DNA of 47,160 bases from an uncultured Prevotella sp. GTDB taxonomy: Bacteria > Bacteroidota > Bacteroidia > Bacteroidales > Bacteroidaceae. The notes beneath the pieces were generated by a model. The model was not told the DNA's origin and ran no database searches. It was given only the letters and a program-made list of their open reading frames with translations. The position numbers and the translations under genes were made by a program. This document shows, in pieces, positions 25,896 to 35,565 of this stretch (position 1 is its first letter; every line of letters starts with the position of its first letter). The stretch is from the NCBI GenBank assembly GCA_900317685.1, contig ONHQ01000022.1, positions 1 through 47,160 of the forward strand. Reading direction: 5' to 3'.

Positions 25896-26825
25896 CTATT
25901 GACAGCACAGCTTGATGACGTTTACCTCCGGCCAGGCTCCGAAGCGGAAAGGCACAGTGCCGCCAATGCCAAGCGAGACATAGAGCATCGATCCGTCCTC
26001 GACATATTTTCCTCCCCATTCGTTGTAAGCCCATTTTGCAGGGGAGAAGCGCCCTACGCGTATCTGTCCCGCATGGGTGTGGCCGGACAGTGTCAACGCG
26101 ATGTCGGTCTGATGGAGCACGCCGCGTCGCCAATGACTCGGATCATGGCTAAGCAGAATCTTGAACATGCCTTTGGGTAAGTCTCCCAAGGCCTTATGCA
26201 GATCGCCATAGTCGGGAAACGGCGGACGGCTGATATTCTCTACCCCGATGAGTCCGATGGCATCATTGCCACGACGGATGACCACATGCTCATTGAGCAA
26301 CAGATGCCAACCGGCTTTCTCCTCCAAGTATTTCAGAACATTTTGGTTTCTGCGGATGTTATACTTGCTTTTATCCTCGCCATATTCGCAATAGTCGTGG
26401 TTGCCCATGACGGAATACACACCGTCGCGGGCCGACACCTCTTTTAATATATGCTGGAAAGGAATGACTTCCTCTGCGCTGACATTGACGAGATCACCGG
26501 TAAACACCACAAGGTCGGGATGCTGCTCGTTGACGATCCGTACCATCTTGTCGATGAAGCTTCGGTTACGCAGAAACGTACCGATATGGATGTCGCTGAG
26601 TTGTATGATACGGTAGCCGTCGAACGACTCAGGCAGCAGGGGAGACGTGCACGTGGCAGTCTTCACCACGATGTGACGCCAGCCAAAGAAGAACCCGTAG
26701 GCGGTCAGCATGTTCCAGGCAATGGGCAACGGCAATGCCCATTGCCAGCCCACAAAAGGCCATAGCGCCAGGAAGAGCAATCCTGGTATGCCGATGATCA
26801 GCACCAGCCCGTAGGCCAAGCGCAT
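25896..26825 (-). CDS. Membrane-anchored metallophosphoesterase
   Basis: This calcineurin-like phosphoesterase has N-terminal membrane segments (about residues 5-25 and 28-50). Metal-binding motifs come in order: D-x-H in LSDIHIG, GD in FTGDLVN, GNHD in MGNHDYCEYG, and GHTHAGQ near the C-terminus. The frame opens at TTG 26855 inside a simple repeat, but ATG 26825 (MRLAYGLVL) is the better start. Homologues often have more N-terminal membrane sequence, so the start may have been shortened when the repeat expanded. The substrate is unknown; relatives include UDP-diacylglucosamine and phosphodiester hydrolases. Confidence 0.85.
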   Translation of the reverse strand: MRLAYGLVLIIGIPGLLFLALWPFVGWQWALPLPIAWNMLTAYGFFFGWRHIVVKTATCTSPLLPESFDGYRIIQLSDIHIGTFLRNRSFIDKMVRIVNEQHPDLVVFTGDLVNVSAEEVIPFQHILKEVSARDGVYSVMGNHDYCEYGEDKSKYNIRRNQNVLKYLEEKAGWHLLLNEHVVIRRGNDAIGLIGVENISRPPFPDYGDLHKALGDLPKGMFKILLSHDPSHWRRGVLHQTDIALTLSGHTHAGQIRVGRFSPAKWAYNEWGGKYVEDGSMLYVSLGIGGTVPFRFGAWPEVNVIKLCCQ

Positions 26826-26852
26826 GAATGTGTTGTGACGAAGATGAAGTTT

Positions 26853-26990
26853 CAATGTTGAATGTTGAATGATGAAAGTTGAATGATTCTAATACAGAAT
26901 GATTCTGATGTTGAATGTGGAGTGTTGTATGATTCTAATGTTGAATGATTCTGATGTTGAATGTTGAGTGATGAATTTAGAGTGAAGAAT
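26853..26990. repeat. Degenerate AATGTTGAATG simple repeat, array 1
   Basis: Irregular repeats of (A)ATGTTGAATG with interspersed ATGATTCT fill the space between the phosphoesterase start and the 3' end of the exonuclease-fold gene. The motif recurs at 27924-27998. Confidence 0.75.
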
Positions 26991-27919
26991 TATTTAAACG
27001 TAGCCACGAGTGGCAGGTGATCGCTGAAACCATTGAGGTATCGTGGCCCCAGATAGTTACGTCGTGGTTTCACGCCGCCGTATTTCTCATCGGGTTCCAG
27101 CAGGAAGGGCGCGTCGTGGATATGGCAGTCGACGAGTTGCCGGGCCGATGTAGCGTCGCAGAGAATATGGTCGAGGCTGCCCCACAGGCCATGAAAGCGA
27201 TAGGTGCCTTTTGCCCCGTGACGTCCCTGTGCCTTTGCTGATACCTCTACGAGACCATGGCGGACGAGGAGTTGGAGCGTGGGGTCAGAAGAATAGTCGT
27301 TGAAGTCGCCAGCGATGATGATGCGGGCTTGGGGCGACAAGGTTCTGACAGAATCCACAGACTGCAAAAGGCGGTTGATGACTTTCTGTCGGTAGGGCCG
27401 TGAAGCCTGCTCGCCGCCACGTCGGCTGGGCGCATGTACGGCGAAGACATGAAGCGTGTCTCCTGTGATCACCTGTCCGCAAGCATAGAGAATGTCGCGT
27501 GTGGGGCGAAATCTCTTTACTGGCGCGATGCGGATGGCGTGATAGCTGATCAGGGCAAAGGAGAAAGGAGAGTAGAGCAGGGCGACGTCGATGCCACGCT
27601 CGTCGGGACTGTCGGTCATCACGTATTCATAGCCCGCATTGCGGAGCAGTGACCGTTTGGTGAGATCACGCATCACACTGTCGTTCTCCACTTCAGTGAG
27701 CACCACCATGTCGGGAATCACCTTCGTGGTGTCCAGTTCTCCACACGAGAGAATGTCCTGCCCAATACGATTGAGCTTATGCCAGTAGCGCGATGGCGTC
27801 CAGTGCATCGCGGAGGCAGGCAGAAACTCCTCGTCGTGCTTGAGGCTGTCGTGCTGCGTGTCGAAAAGATTCTCGCAGTTCAGCTCCACAAAGGTGAACA
27901 GGCAGATGAGCAGATACAT
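26990..27919 (-). CDS. Endonuclease/exonuclease/phosphatase (EEP) family protein
   Basis: This 309-aa EEP-fold hydrolase shows the conserved motifs in order: ELNCENLFD (metal-binding N and E), LTEVEND, the histidine in FAVHAPSRRGG, AGDFNDYSSDP and the terminal FSDHLPL (catalytic D-H). An N-terminal hydrophobic stretch of only eight or nine residues (MYLLICLF) directly precedes the catalytic domain. It is too short for a normal signal peptide, although family members in this phylum are usually exported. A simple repeat abuts the start codon, so N-terminal loss is possible. The substrate may be nucleic acid, phosphoinositide or another phosphodiester. Confidence 0.85.
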   Translation of the reverse strand: MYLLICLFTFVELNCENLFDTQHDSLKHDEEFLPASAMHWTPSRYWHKLNRIGQDILSCGELDTTKVIPDMVVLTEVENDSVMRDLTKRSLLRNAGYEYVMTDSPDERGIDVALLYSPFSFALISYHAIRIAPVKRFRPTRDILYACGQVITGDTLHVFAVHAPSRRGGEQASRPYRQKVINRLLQSVDSVRTLSPQARIIIAGDFNDYSSDPTLQLLVRHGLVEVSAKAQGRHGAKGTYRFHGLWGSLDHILCDATSARQLVDCHIHDAPFLLEPDEKYGGVKPRRNYLGPRYLNGFSDHLPLVATFK

Positions 27920-27923
27920 TGGC

Positions 27924-27998
27924 TAATGTTGAATGTTGAGTGATGAATGATGACTTACTCCAATGTTGAATGATGAATGTTGAGTGTTGACTTACTCT
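27924..27998. repeat. Degenerate AATGTTGAATG simple repeat, array 2
   Basis: Two units of AATGTTGAATG(TTGAG)TGATGAATG, each ending in TGACTTACTC, precede the exonuclease-fold gene. Sequence and position (5' of a minus-strand gene) match array 1. Confidence 0.7.
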
Positions 27999-28035
27999 AT
28001 ACCCAACTTCCCCAACCTCCAATGTTCACGTCCTA

Positions 28036-28100
28036 AGCCCTCTTTGATGGGAGAGGAAACGGTTGAGCATTTCCCTCCCTTGGGAGGGTTAGGGAGGGCT
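28036..28100. repeat. Nested GC-rich inverted repeat after the C1 peptidase
   Basis: Outer arms AGCCCTC (28036-28042) and GAGGGCT (28094-28100) enclose a CCCTCCC-TT-GGGAGGG hairpin (28073-28088). It lies immediately after the stop of the peptidase gene and may terminate transcription. Confidence 0.55.
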
Positions 28101-28111
28101 GTAGAGAGTCT

Positions 28112-29518
28112 TTATTCGTCCTCCAGGAACAGCGGGTCTTCCGGCGTGACCATCGTCGGCTTTTGGTCGAACTGCTTCAGGAGCGTTTCAGGCACATAGC
28201 GCTTGTTGACCACGAGGCGGAACATATAGTTTTGGAACCAGTTGTCGGTCATGATCAGATAGCCGTTCTGGCCGTAAGTGGGTCCCCAGCTGTTCTCTAC
28301 CTTCCACTTCAGCGGCTTACCCTCAGCATTAAGGTCAACGGCTGTGAGCGTCATGGCGTGGGTAGAACCACTGTCGAAAGTCTCGATGCGCTGAGCCTTG
28401 TTCATGCCGAAAGTAGTACCCAGCAGCGAGCCATAGTCAAAGTTGTCGGTGTCGAGGTAGCCGCGTTTGCGGTCGAGCTGCTTGCCTACGTCGTAACTGG
28501 AGTACATCTTGTGTCCGTCTTTGAGTGAGGCGATGGCGAGGTTCTCAATCTCGTCCATCGGCAGGTTGAGATATTTCCAGTTGTGTCCGTCGTAGGTGTG
28601 GCGGTCATATTCCACTTCGTAAGTCTTATGGTAAGGCCGGCGCGGGTCATTCATCACCATGATAAACGTGCCGTTGAGTGGTCCGCCCACCGTAGCCTGA
28701 TAGAACGACTTCGGCGTGTAGGTCTTTGTGGGTCCCACGGCCTTGCCGTTTTTGTCGCGGAAGGTATAGGAGAACTCCTTGACCGGTTCTCCCAACGTCA
28801 GCGTGAGGATGTGATAGATCGTACCGAGCATCTCGGTTTTGCGTTTCTTGATGTCAGCCGGCTTCTTGCCGTCAGCGACCATGCGGCGCAGTTCCAGTCC
28901 AAACTCGCGCAGCTTCGATGACACCATCTTCTGCATCTGTGAGGTGTTGTCGCTGGAGAACGTCTCCGGCATGACGCTCATCGGCACCAGTCCGTATTTC
29001 TCGCTCAGATCAGCCACACCGCAGAAAGTACCGCCGTCGTTGATGGGGTTGCGGAAGAAGAACTGCACACGCGTGTCGTCCATCGGCTTGCGTGCACAGT
29101 CGATGACTCCTTGCAACATGAGGTTGGCCTTCTCCAACTGATCGTAGAAGAAGAGGAAGGAGTGAGAGTATTCCACGCGTACCGAGTCGCCGTGAGCCTT
29201 GGCAAAGTTGGCACGCAGCACGTTCAGACCGGAAAACATCCAGCAGCGGCCAGAGCTCTTCTGGTCCTCGATATTCTGTTTGGGCGTTTCCACACTGAAA
29301 TAGGTATCGACTTCTCCTAAGTTTTTGTAATTCTTTGCCAAGTCGTCGATCTTGTTCGACGCGATGGCATTGGCCAAGGCCTTGTAGGCAGGGTTCTTGC
29401 TTTGCGACTGCTCAATCTGTTGCAGCATTGAGGCAGAGATGCCGCCATCGCGTGTCTGTGCCAGCATGGAACTGGAGGCAGCCACGAGGAGCACAGCCAG
29501 AAATGTTCTTTTCTTCAT
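28112..29518 (-). CDS. Secreted C1-family cysteine aminopeptidase (bleomycin hydrolase/PepC-like)
   Basis: This 468-aa papain-fold peptidase has an N-terminal signal peptide (about 1-20, ending SSSMLAQ), unlike the cytoplasmic PepC. The catalytic residues are visible: Cys92 in KSSGRCWMFSG, His387 in GSTHAMTLTAV and Asn409 in VENSWGPTYGQNGY. The oxyanion glutamine lies just before the cysteine in EDQKSSG. I chose ATG 29518 (MKKRTFLAVL), because the in-frame ATG at 29545 almost coincides with the -7 box. It probably trims peptides in the periplasm or outside the cell. Confidence 0.92.
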   Translation of the reverse strand: MKKRTFLAVLLVAASSSMLAQTRDGGISASMLQQIEQSQSKNPAYKALANAIASNKIDDLAKNYKNLGEVDTYFSVETPKQNIEDQKSSGRCWMFSGLNVLRANFAKAHGDSVRVEYSHSFLFFYDQLEKANLMLQGVIDCARKPMDDTRVQFFFRNPINDGGTFCGVADLSEKYGLVPMSVMPETFSSDNTSQMQKMVSSKLREFGLELRRMVADGKKPADIKKRKTEMLGTIYHILTLTLGEPVKEFSYTFRDKNGKAVGPTKTYTPKSFYQATVGGPLNGTFIMVMNDPRRPYHKTYEVEYDRHTYDGHNWKYLNLPMDEIENLAIASLKDGHKMYSSYDVGKQLDRKRGYLDTDNFDYGSLLGTTFGMNKAQRIETFDSGSTHAMTLTAVDLNAEGKPLKWKVENSWGPTYGQNGYLIMTDNWFQNYMFRLVVNKRYVPETLLKQFDQKPTMVTPEDPLFLEDE

Positions 29519-29546
29519 ATTTGTGAGATTATGGTTGATGTTCATG

Positions 29547-29577
29547 CAAAGATATTGTTCCTTGCAAAGGTAGCAAA
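29547..29577 (-). promoter_or_regulatory. Promoter of the C1 peptidase gene
   Basis: On the minus strand, TTTG (29577-29574), 19 bases and TATCTTTG (29554-29547) form a consensus promoter. A second -7-like TACCTTTG (29572-29565) lies inside the spacer and has no partner. Confidence 0.65.
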
Positions 29578-29615
29578 AATTATGGTCTTTTCACCATATT
29601 ATCAATTAAATATTG

Positions 29616-29623
29616 TACCTTTG
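29616..29623 (+). promoter_or_regulatory. -7 box upstream of dxs
   Basis: TACCTTTG lies 24 bases before the dxs ATG and matches the consensus. It is divergent from the peptidase promoter. Confidence 0.5.
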
Positions 29624-29647
29624 CAAGGCTATAGCAAACGAAATTGA

Positions 29648-31558
29648 ATGGATAAGAATAAATACGGACTTCTCAGTCAGATCAAATATCCTTCCGATTT
29701 GAGGAAACTCAGCGTCGAGCAGTTGCCGGAGCTTTGCCGGGAACTCAGGCAGGATATTATCGACGAAGTGTCAGTCAACCCCGGACATTTCGCTTCCAGT
29801 CTTGGTGTGGTGGAGATCACCGTGGCATTGCACTATGTCTTTGATACACCCGAAGACCGTATCGTATGGGATGTGGGTCATCAAGCCTACGGCCATAAGA
29901 TTCTGACGGGCCGAAGAGACACGTTCTGCACCAACCGCAAGATGGGTGGTGTGCGTCCTTTCCCCTCGCCGGAAGAGAGTCCTTACGACACCTTCACCTG
30001 TGGCCATGCGTCGAACAGCATCTCTGCGGCACTGGGCATGGCGGTGGCTGCACGCAAGACTGGACATCCCGAGCGCCATGTCGTAGCCGTCATCGGCGAC
30101 GGTGCCATGAGTGGCGGACTGGCTTTTGAGGGATTGAACAATGTCAGTTCCACGCCCAACGACCTGCTGATTGTTCTCAACGACAACGATATGAGCATCG
30201 ACCATGCTGTTGGCGGCATGGAGAAATACCTGCTCAACCTCGACACCAACGAAACCTACAACCGGCTGCGCTTCAAGGCTTCACAATGGTTGCATTCCAA
30301 GGGCTATCTCAACGACGACCGGCGGAAAGGCATCATCCGGCTCAACAATGCCTTGAAGAGTGCCATCAGCCATCAGCAGAATATCTTTGAGGGCATGAAC
30401 ATCCGCTACTTCGGACCCTTTGACGGGCACAACGTGAAGGAAGTGGTAAGAATCATGCGTCAGCTCAAGGATATGCGAGGCCCCAAACTGCTTCATCTCC
30501 ACACGGTAAAAGGCAAAGGCTACAAGCCCGCCGAGAAGTCAGCCACCATCTGGCATGCTCCCGGACGCTTCGATGCGGAGACCGGCGAGCGCATCGTTCC
30601 CGACACGAGCAACGAGCCTCCAAAGTTCCAAGAGGTATTCGGCAATACGCTTTTGGAACTGGCACGGCGCAACCCCAAGATCGTCGGCGTGACGCCGGCC
30701 ATGCCTACGGGTTGCTCGATGAACATCATGATGAAGGAGATGCCCGACCGTGTCTTTGATGTGGGTATCGCTGAGGGCCATGCCGTGACATTCTCCGGTG
30801 GTATGGCCAAGGACGGCTTGCTGCCTTTCTGCAATATCTACAGTGCTTTTGCCCAGCGCGCCTACGACAATATCATCCACGATCTGGCGATTCTCAACCT
30901 GCCAGTGGTGCTCTGCCTCGACCGTGCCGGCCTTGTCGGCGAGGACGGACCGACGCATCATGGTGCTTTCGACATGGCGGCCTTGCGTCCGATTCCCAAC
31001 CTCACCATAGCCTCGCCGATGGACGAGCATGAGTTGCGCAGGCTGATGTACACTGCCCAGAAGCCCGGTATGGGCACCTTTGTGATTCGCTATCCGCGTG
31101 GTCGCGGCCATCTGGTCGACTGGCAATGCCCGCTTGACGAGGTTGCCGTGGGCACCGGACGTGTCATCCGTGAGGGCAGTGACGTGGCTGTGATCAGCAT
31201 CGGACCGATGGGCTACGACGTGGAGAGTGCCATCCGGCAGATAGAAGACGAAGATCCAAGCCGCAAGAACTGTGTGGCACATTACGATCTTCGCTTCCTC
31301 AAACCGCTCGACGACCACCTGCTCGACGAGATCGGCTCGAAGTTCAAACACGTGATCACCGTGGAAGACGGCGTGCGCAACGGCGGCATGGGATCGGCTG
31401 TGCTTGAGTGGATGAGCGACCATGGCTATCATCCCGAAGTCGTCAGGCTCGGACTGCCCGACTGCTTTGTGGAGCATGGCACCGTGGCACAGCTGCGGGA
31501 AAAGTGGGGACTGGATGTCCCAACTATTAAGAAGACGATAGAAGAAAGTTTGAAATAG
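29648..31558 (+). CDS. dxs: 1-Deoxy-D-xylulose-5-phosphate synthase
   Basis: DXS condenses pyruvate and glyceraldehyde-3-phosphate using thiamine diphosphate, the entry step of the MEP isoprenoid pathway. The 636-aa length is normal. Domain I shows [33 protein letters not shown] and the TPP motif [16 protein letters not shown] ending in LNDND. Domain II has [17 protein letters not shown] and [15 protein letters not shown]. The transketolase C-terminal domain closes with [16 protein letters not shown]. It leads an apparent operon with trkA (4-base gap) and trkH. Confidence 0.97.
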   Translation: MDKNKYGLLSQIKYPSDLRKLSVEQLPELCRELRQDIIDEVSVNPGHFASSLGVVEITVALHYVFDTPEDRIVWDVGHQAYGHKILTGRRDTFCTNRKMGGVRPFPSPEESPYDTFTCGHASNSISAALGMAVAARKTGHPERHVVAVIGDGAMSGGLAFEGLNNVSSTPNDLLIVLNDNDMSIDHAVGGMEKYLLNLDTNETYNRLRFKASQWLHSKGYLNDDRRKGIIRLNNALKSAISHQQNIFEGMNIRYFGPFDGHNVKEVVRIMRQLKDMRGPKLLHLHTVKGKGYKPAEKSATIWHAPGRFDAETGERIVPDTSNEPPKFQEVFGNTLLELARRNPKIVGVTPAMPTGCSMNIMMKEMPDRVFDVGIAEGHAVTFSGGMAKDGLLPFCNIYSAFAQRAYDNIIHDLAILNLPVVLCLDRAGLVGEDGPTHHGAFDMAALRPIPNLTIASPMDEHELRRLMYTAQKPGMGTFVIRYPRGRGHLVDWQCPLDEVAVGTGRVIREGSDVAVISIGPMGYDVESAIRQIEDEDPSRKNCVAHYDLRFLKPLDDHLLDEIGSKFKHVITVEDGVRNGGMGSAVLEWMSDHGYHPEVVRLGLPDCFVEHGTVAQLREKWGLDVPTIKKTIEESLK

Positions 31559-31562
31559 ACTT

Positions 31563-32903
31563 ATGAAGATCATCATTTCCGGCGCATACGCCATTGGTAC
31601 CTATTTGGCACGGCTGCTCTCCCGCAATCAGGAAGAGATCACCGTGATCGATGACGACGAGGACCGACTGGCCCGTATAGGCAGCGACTATGACTTGCTG
31701 ACCCTCCACGGCTCGCCATCGAGCGTAAAGACACTCAAAGAGGCCAATGCCGGTGACGCGGACCTGTTTATCGCCGTGACACCCGACGACAACGAGAATA
31801 TCAACAGCTGTATTCTCGCCCATGCCCTTCACGCCCGCAAGACGGTGGCAAAGATCGACGACAGCGAGTATATGGAGCCCGACATTCAGCAGTTCTACAA
31901 GGAGTTGGGCGTTGACGAGCTCATCTATCCTGAGATGCTCGCGGCACGTGACATCATCAACGGACTGCGCATGTCGTGGGTCCGTCAGCGCTGGGATGTG
32001 CACAACGGAGCACTGGTGATGCTTGGCATCAAGCTGCGGGAGTCGTGCGAGATACTCAACAAGCCGCTGAAAGACCTCTGCGGTCCCGATGATCCTTACC
32101 ATGTGGTGGCCATCAAACGCAAGGGCGAGACGATCATCCCAGGTGGTAACGATGAACTGAAATGCTATGACCTGGCCTACTTCATGACCACGAAGCAATA
32201 TATCCCCTACATCCGCAAGATCGTCGGCAAGGAACACTATGTCGACGTGAAAAACGTGATGATCATGGGCGGCGGCGCCACTGCCGTGCGTGCCGTACAG
32301 AGTATGCCGGAATATTTGAACACGAAGATCTTTGAAGTGGACCCTGACCGTTGTAACGAACTCAACCAGTTGCTCAACGATAAGGCGCTGGTCATCAATG
32401 CCGATCCGCGCGACATGGGCGTGCTGACCGACGAGGGCATCTACAACACCCAGGCTTTCGTGTCGCTCACCGGCAATGCCGAGACCAACATCCTGGCCTG
32501 CCTGGCTGCCAAGCGCATGGGTGTGCGCAAGACTGTGGCCATGGTCGAGAGCATGGGCTACGCCAGTATGGCCGAGAGCCTCGACATCGGTACGATCATC
32601 AACAAGAAGGCCATTGCCGCCAGCCGCATCTATCAGCTCATGCTCGATGCCGACGTGATGAACGTCACCTTCCTGCTGTCGGCCAATGCCGATGTGGCGG
32701 AGTTCATCCCTAAACCCGACTCCAAGGTGACGCGCAAGCCGGTCAAGGACCTTGGACTGCCGCAGGGCATGACCATCGGCGGCCTCGTCAGAGGTGGAGA
32801 GGGTATGCTGGTGTCGGGTAATACGCAGATACAAGCCGGCGACGACGTGGTGGTGTTCTGCCACAACGTCAACATGAAGAAGATCGAGAAGTTCTTCAAC
32901 TGA
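31563..32903 (+). CDS. trkA: Trk potassium uptake regulatory subunit TrkA
   Basis: TrkA binds NAD(H) and gates the TrkH channel at the inner membrane. The 446-aa protein has two RCK modules, each with a Rossmann (TrkA-N) and a TrkA-C part. The first starts MKIIISGAYAIGTYLA, where the middle glycine of G-x-G-x-x-G is a tyrosine. The second has NVMIMGGGATAVRAV. Acidic strand ends (TVIDDDEDRLARI and IFEVDPDRCNEL) fit dinucleotide binding. It sits between dxs and trkH, 57 bases before trkH, consistent with a functional pair. Confidence 0.93.
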   Translation: MKIIISGAYAIGTYLARLLSRNQEEITVIDDDEDRLARIGSDYDLLTLHGSPSSVKTLKEANAGDADLFIAVTPDDNENINSCILAHALHARKTVAKIDDSEYMEPDIQQFYKELGVDELIYPEMLAARDIINGLRMSWVRQRWDVHNGALVMLGIKLRESCEILNKPLKDLCGPDDPYHVVAIKRKGETIIPGGNDELKCYDLAYFMTTKQYIPYIRKIVGKEHYVDVKNVMIMGGGATAVRAVQSMPEYLNTKIFEVDPDRCNELNQLLNDKALVINADPRDMGVLTDEGIYNTQAFVSLTGNAETNILACLAAKRMGVRKTVAMVESMGYASMAESLDIGTIINKKAIAASRIYQLMLDADVMNVTFLLSANADVAEFIPKPDSKVTRKPVKDLGLPQGMTIGGLVRGGEGMLVSGNTQIQAGDDVVVFCHNVNMKKIEKFFN

Positions 32904-32960
32904 TGGACTTCATCTGTTGCATGTCTTTAGATTAGCTATAAGAAATAGGAGACTGTAGGT

Positions 32961-34418
32961 GTGATCAACTTTAAAATCGTTTATAAGATACTGGGCTCAC
33001 TGCTCTTTCTGGAAGCTTTGATGATGCTGACGTGTTTAGGCATCGCGCTGTACTATGGCGAGGAAGACACCTTTGCCTTTCTCGTCTCCATCGTCGTCAC
33101 CGTACTCTGTGGCATCATCCTGGGGTATAAGGGACGCAATGCCGAGAACATCATGTCGCGCCGTGACTCTTATCTGGTCGTCACGCTCACGTGGACGCTG
33201 TTCTCGCTCTTTGGCACGATACCTTTCCTGGTGGGTGGCTACCTCCATAGTTTCACGGATGCCTACTTTGAGACAATGTCCGGATTCACCACGACGGGCG
33301 CCACGATCATCGACGATGTGGAGTGCCTACCCCATGGCATCTTGTTCTGGCGGTCGTTGACCCACTGGATAGGCGGTTTGGGAATCGTGTTCTTCACCAT
33401 TGCCGTACTGCCGCAGGTGGTCGGTGGCAGCACGAAAGTGTTTGCCGCTGAGGCTACCGGACCGATCAAGAGCAAGCTCAGTCCGCGACTTTCGACGAGT
33501 GCCAAATGGATTTGGCTCGTCTATCTGTTCATTACCTTTGGCTGCATGGCCGGCTTCATGCTCTTTGGCATGAACTGGTTCGAGGGCATCAACTACGCTA
33601 TGTCGACGGCAGCCACGGGTGGCTACTCGATCTACAACGACAGTATCGAGCATTTCCATTCGCCGGGGATGGAGTATACGGCCACTTTCTTCTGCTTCAT
33701 CTCGGGTGTCAACTTCACGCTGTTCTATTGTGCTGTGGTCAAGCAAAAGGTCAAGTCGCTGTGGCGCGACACTGAGTTCCGGCTCTACCTTGTGCTCACT
33801 GCGCTGTTCACCGCCTTCATCATGATGGAGCTCATCATGCGCAACCACTATGGTCTGGAGCATGCCTTCCGGTCTTCGCTGTTCTCCGTGGTGTCGTTTA
33901 TGACGACGACGGGACTGTTCAACGACGATGCTGGCAAGTGGCCCCACGTCACGTGGGTTGTCCTGGCCTTGTGTATGCTGGTCGGCGGTTGCTCGGGCAG
34001 TACGGCAGGAGGCATGAAATGCGTGCGCATCTCCATGCTCTTCAAGGTGTTGCGCAATGAGCTGCGTCAGCGTCTCCACCCCCATGCCGTGTTGCCGTTG
34101 AAGATCAGCGGGGTAAACATCACCTATCCTCAGCGCGTCTCACTGTTGGCGTTCTTCACAGCCTATCTGTTGCTCATCTTCATCTCGGCTTTCGTGATGA
34201 TCGCAGCGGGCATTGACAACACCAACGCCATCACCATCGCCATGAGTTGTATCGGCAATGTGGGACCGACATTAGGCTTGGAGATAGGGCCTACGATGTC
34301 GTGGTCAATGCTTCCCGACTTTGCCAAGTGGATCTGCACCATTATGATGCTCTTCGGCCGTTTGGAGATTTTTTCGGTGATCGTCTGTCTCACACCGTCG
34401 TTCTGGACGAAAAATTAG
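32961..34418 (+). CDS. trkH: Trk/Ktr potassium channel subunit TrkH
   Basis: TrkH is the K+-translocating membrane subunit. The 485-aa protein has many hydrophobic helices and four pore-loop repeats. Loops with selectivity-filter-like glycines include ETMSGFTTTGATI, MSTAATGGYSIY, VVSFMTTTGLFND and MSCIGNVGPTLGLEIGP. Conserved SLTHWIGGLGIVFF and GGCSGSTAGGMKC segments fit the family. The start is GTG 32961, preceded by GGAGACTG, a plausible ribosome site. It pairs with trkA immediately upstream. Confidence 0.94.
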   Translation: MINFKIVYKILGSLLFLEALMMLTCLGIALYYGEEDTFAFLVSIVVTVLCGIILGYKGRNAENIMSRRDSYLVVTLTWTLFSLFGTIPFLVGGYLHSFTDAYFETMSGFTTTGATIIDDVECLPHGILFWRSLTHWIGGLGIVFFTIAVLPQVVGGSTKVFAAEATGPIKSKLSPRLSTSAKWIWLVYLFITFGCMAGFMLFGMNWFEGINYAMSTAATGGYSIYNDSIEHFHSPGMEYTATFFCFISGVNFTLFYCAVVKQKVKSLWRDTEFRLYLVLTALFTAFIMMELIMRNHYGLEHAFRSSLFSVVSFMTTTGLFNDDAGKWPHVTWVVLALCMLVGGCSGSTAGGMKCVRISMLFKVLRNELRQRLHPHAVLPLKISGVNITYPQRVSLLAFFTAYLLLIFISAFVMIAAGIDNTNAITIAMSCIGNVGPTLGLEIGPTMSWSMLPDFAKWICTIMMLFGRLEIFSVIVCLTPSFWTKN

Positions 34419-34473
34419 TAAGATAGTGTCACGTTTGGATAATTGAGGCAGTATGATGTCGCTTGTATTTACG

Positions 34474-34481
34474 TAACTTTG
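34474..34481 (+). promoter_or_regulatory. -7 box upstream of manA
   Basis: TAACTTTG matches the consensus, 47 bases before the ATG, so manA probably has its own promoter after trkH. Confidence 0.45.
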
Positions 34482-34528
34482 CAGCGCAAAAACGTATATA
34501 CAAGTAGACATTAATAAACTGATAAGAT

Positions 34529-35491
34529 ATGAAGCCTTTACGTTTTAAGCCTTTGCTGAAGCAGACTCTCTGGGGTGGCAACAAAATCATCCCGTTCAAA
34601 CATCTCCACGACAGTCTCGAAAATGTCGGGGAGAGCTGGGAGATCTCCGGTGTTCCCGGCAATGAGACCATTGTCAGCGAAGGAGAATATGCCGGTCAGC
34701 CGCTGAGTGCTGTCGTTGCTGATATGAAAGAAAAACTGGTGGGCGCTGCCAACTATCAGCGTTTCGGCAATGAGTTTCCGCTGCTCATCAAGTTCATCGA
34801 TGCCGCTCGTCCACTGTCCATCCAGGTACACCCTACGGACGAGATTGCCCACAAGCAAGGTAAAGAACGCGGCAAGACCGAGATGTGGTATGTCATGGAC
34901 TCTGATCCTGACGCCAGCTTGCTCGTTGGATTGAAGAAGAGAATCACTCCTGAGGAGTATAAGGAGATGGTAGCCAACGACACGATCGTGGACGCTATCG
35001 ACCACTATGATGTGAAGGAAGGCGACTGCTTCTTCCTCCCGGCCGGCCGCATCCACAGCATCGGCAAGGGCTGCTTCCTCTGCGAGATCCAGCAGACAAG
35101 CGATGTTACCTATCGCATCTACGACTTCAAGCGTAAGGATAAAGACGGCAACTACCGTCAGCTCCACACCCAGGAGGCTGCCGAGAGCATCAACTACACC
35201 GTGCTGCCCAACTACCGCACGGAGTATGTGCCTGAGGAGAACAAGGGCGTCACGCTGGTGCAGTGCCCTTACTTCCACACGCTGCTCTACGATCTGAGCA
35301 GTCCTGTGACGATTGACATCTCGGCGCTGGACAGTTTTGTCATCACCATCGTCACCAAAGGCAGTGGCAAGCTCACCGACAACGAGGGCAATGTCATCGA
35401 TGTGCAGGCCGGCGACAGCCTGATCTTCCCGGCTACGACCAAGCAGATCAAGACTGAGGGAAGAATGAAGCTCATCGAGACTTACGTGTAA
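34529..35491 (+). CDS. manA: Mannose-6-phosphate isomerase, type I
   Basis: This zinc enzyme interconverts mannose-6-phosphate and fructose-6-phosphate, feeding GDP-mannose or glycolysis. The 320-aa cupin protein shows the expected metal ligands: Q99 and H101 in SIQVHPTDE, E118 in KTEMWYV and H176 in GRIHSIGKG. The N-terminal PLLKQTLWGGNKI and ESWEISGVPG motifs are characteristic. The C-terminal domain is the short form typical of Bacillus- and Bacteroides-type enzymes. A good terminator follows. Confidence 0.94.
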   Translation: MKPLRFKPLLKQTLWGGNKIIPFKHLHDSLENVGESWEISGVPGNETIVSEGEYAGQPLSAVVADMKEKLVGAANYQRFGNEFPLLIKFIDAARPLSIQVHPTDEIAHKQGKERGKTEMWYVMDSDPDASLLVGLKKRITPEEYKEMVANDTIVDAIDHYDVKEGDCFFLPAGRIHSIGKGCFLCEIQQTSDVTYRIYDFKRKDKDGNYRQLHTQEAAESINYTVLPNYRTEYVPEENKGVTLVQCPYFHTLLYDLSSPVTIDISALDSFVITIVTKGSGKLTDNEGNVIDVQAGDSLIFPATTKQIKTEGRMKLIETYV

Positions 35492-35525
35492 GCAAAGCGT
35501 AAAAACGGTTAGATTGATGATGGTG

Positions 35526-35565
35526 AAATAGCAAGCAGGGAATGACCTGCTTGCTATTTCTTTTT
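35526..35565 (+). terminator. Rho-independent terminator after manA
   Basis: A perfect 14-bp stem (35526-35539 with 35546-35559), 6-base loop, then CTTTTT. Confidence 0.88.

Noticed and set aside
26853-27998. CRISPR array
   Set aside because: The repeats are short, irregular and contiguous without unique spacers of constant length.
31527-32864. A 445-codon open frame opposite trkA
   Set aside because: Antisense shadow; His/Val-rich, no motifs, while trkA is unambiguous.
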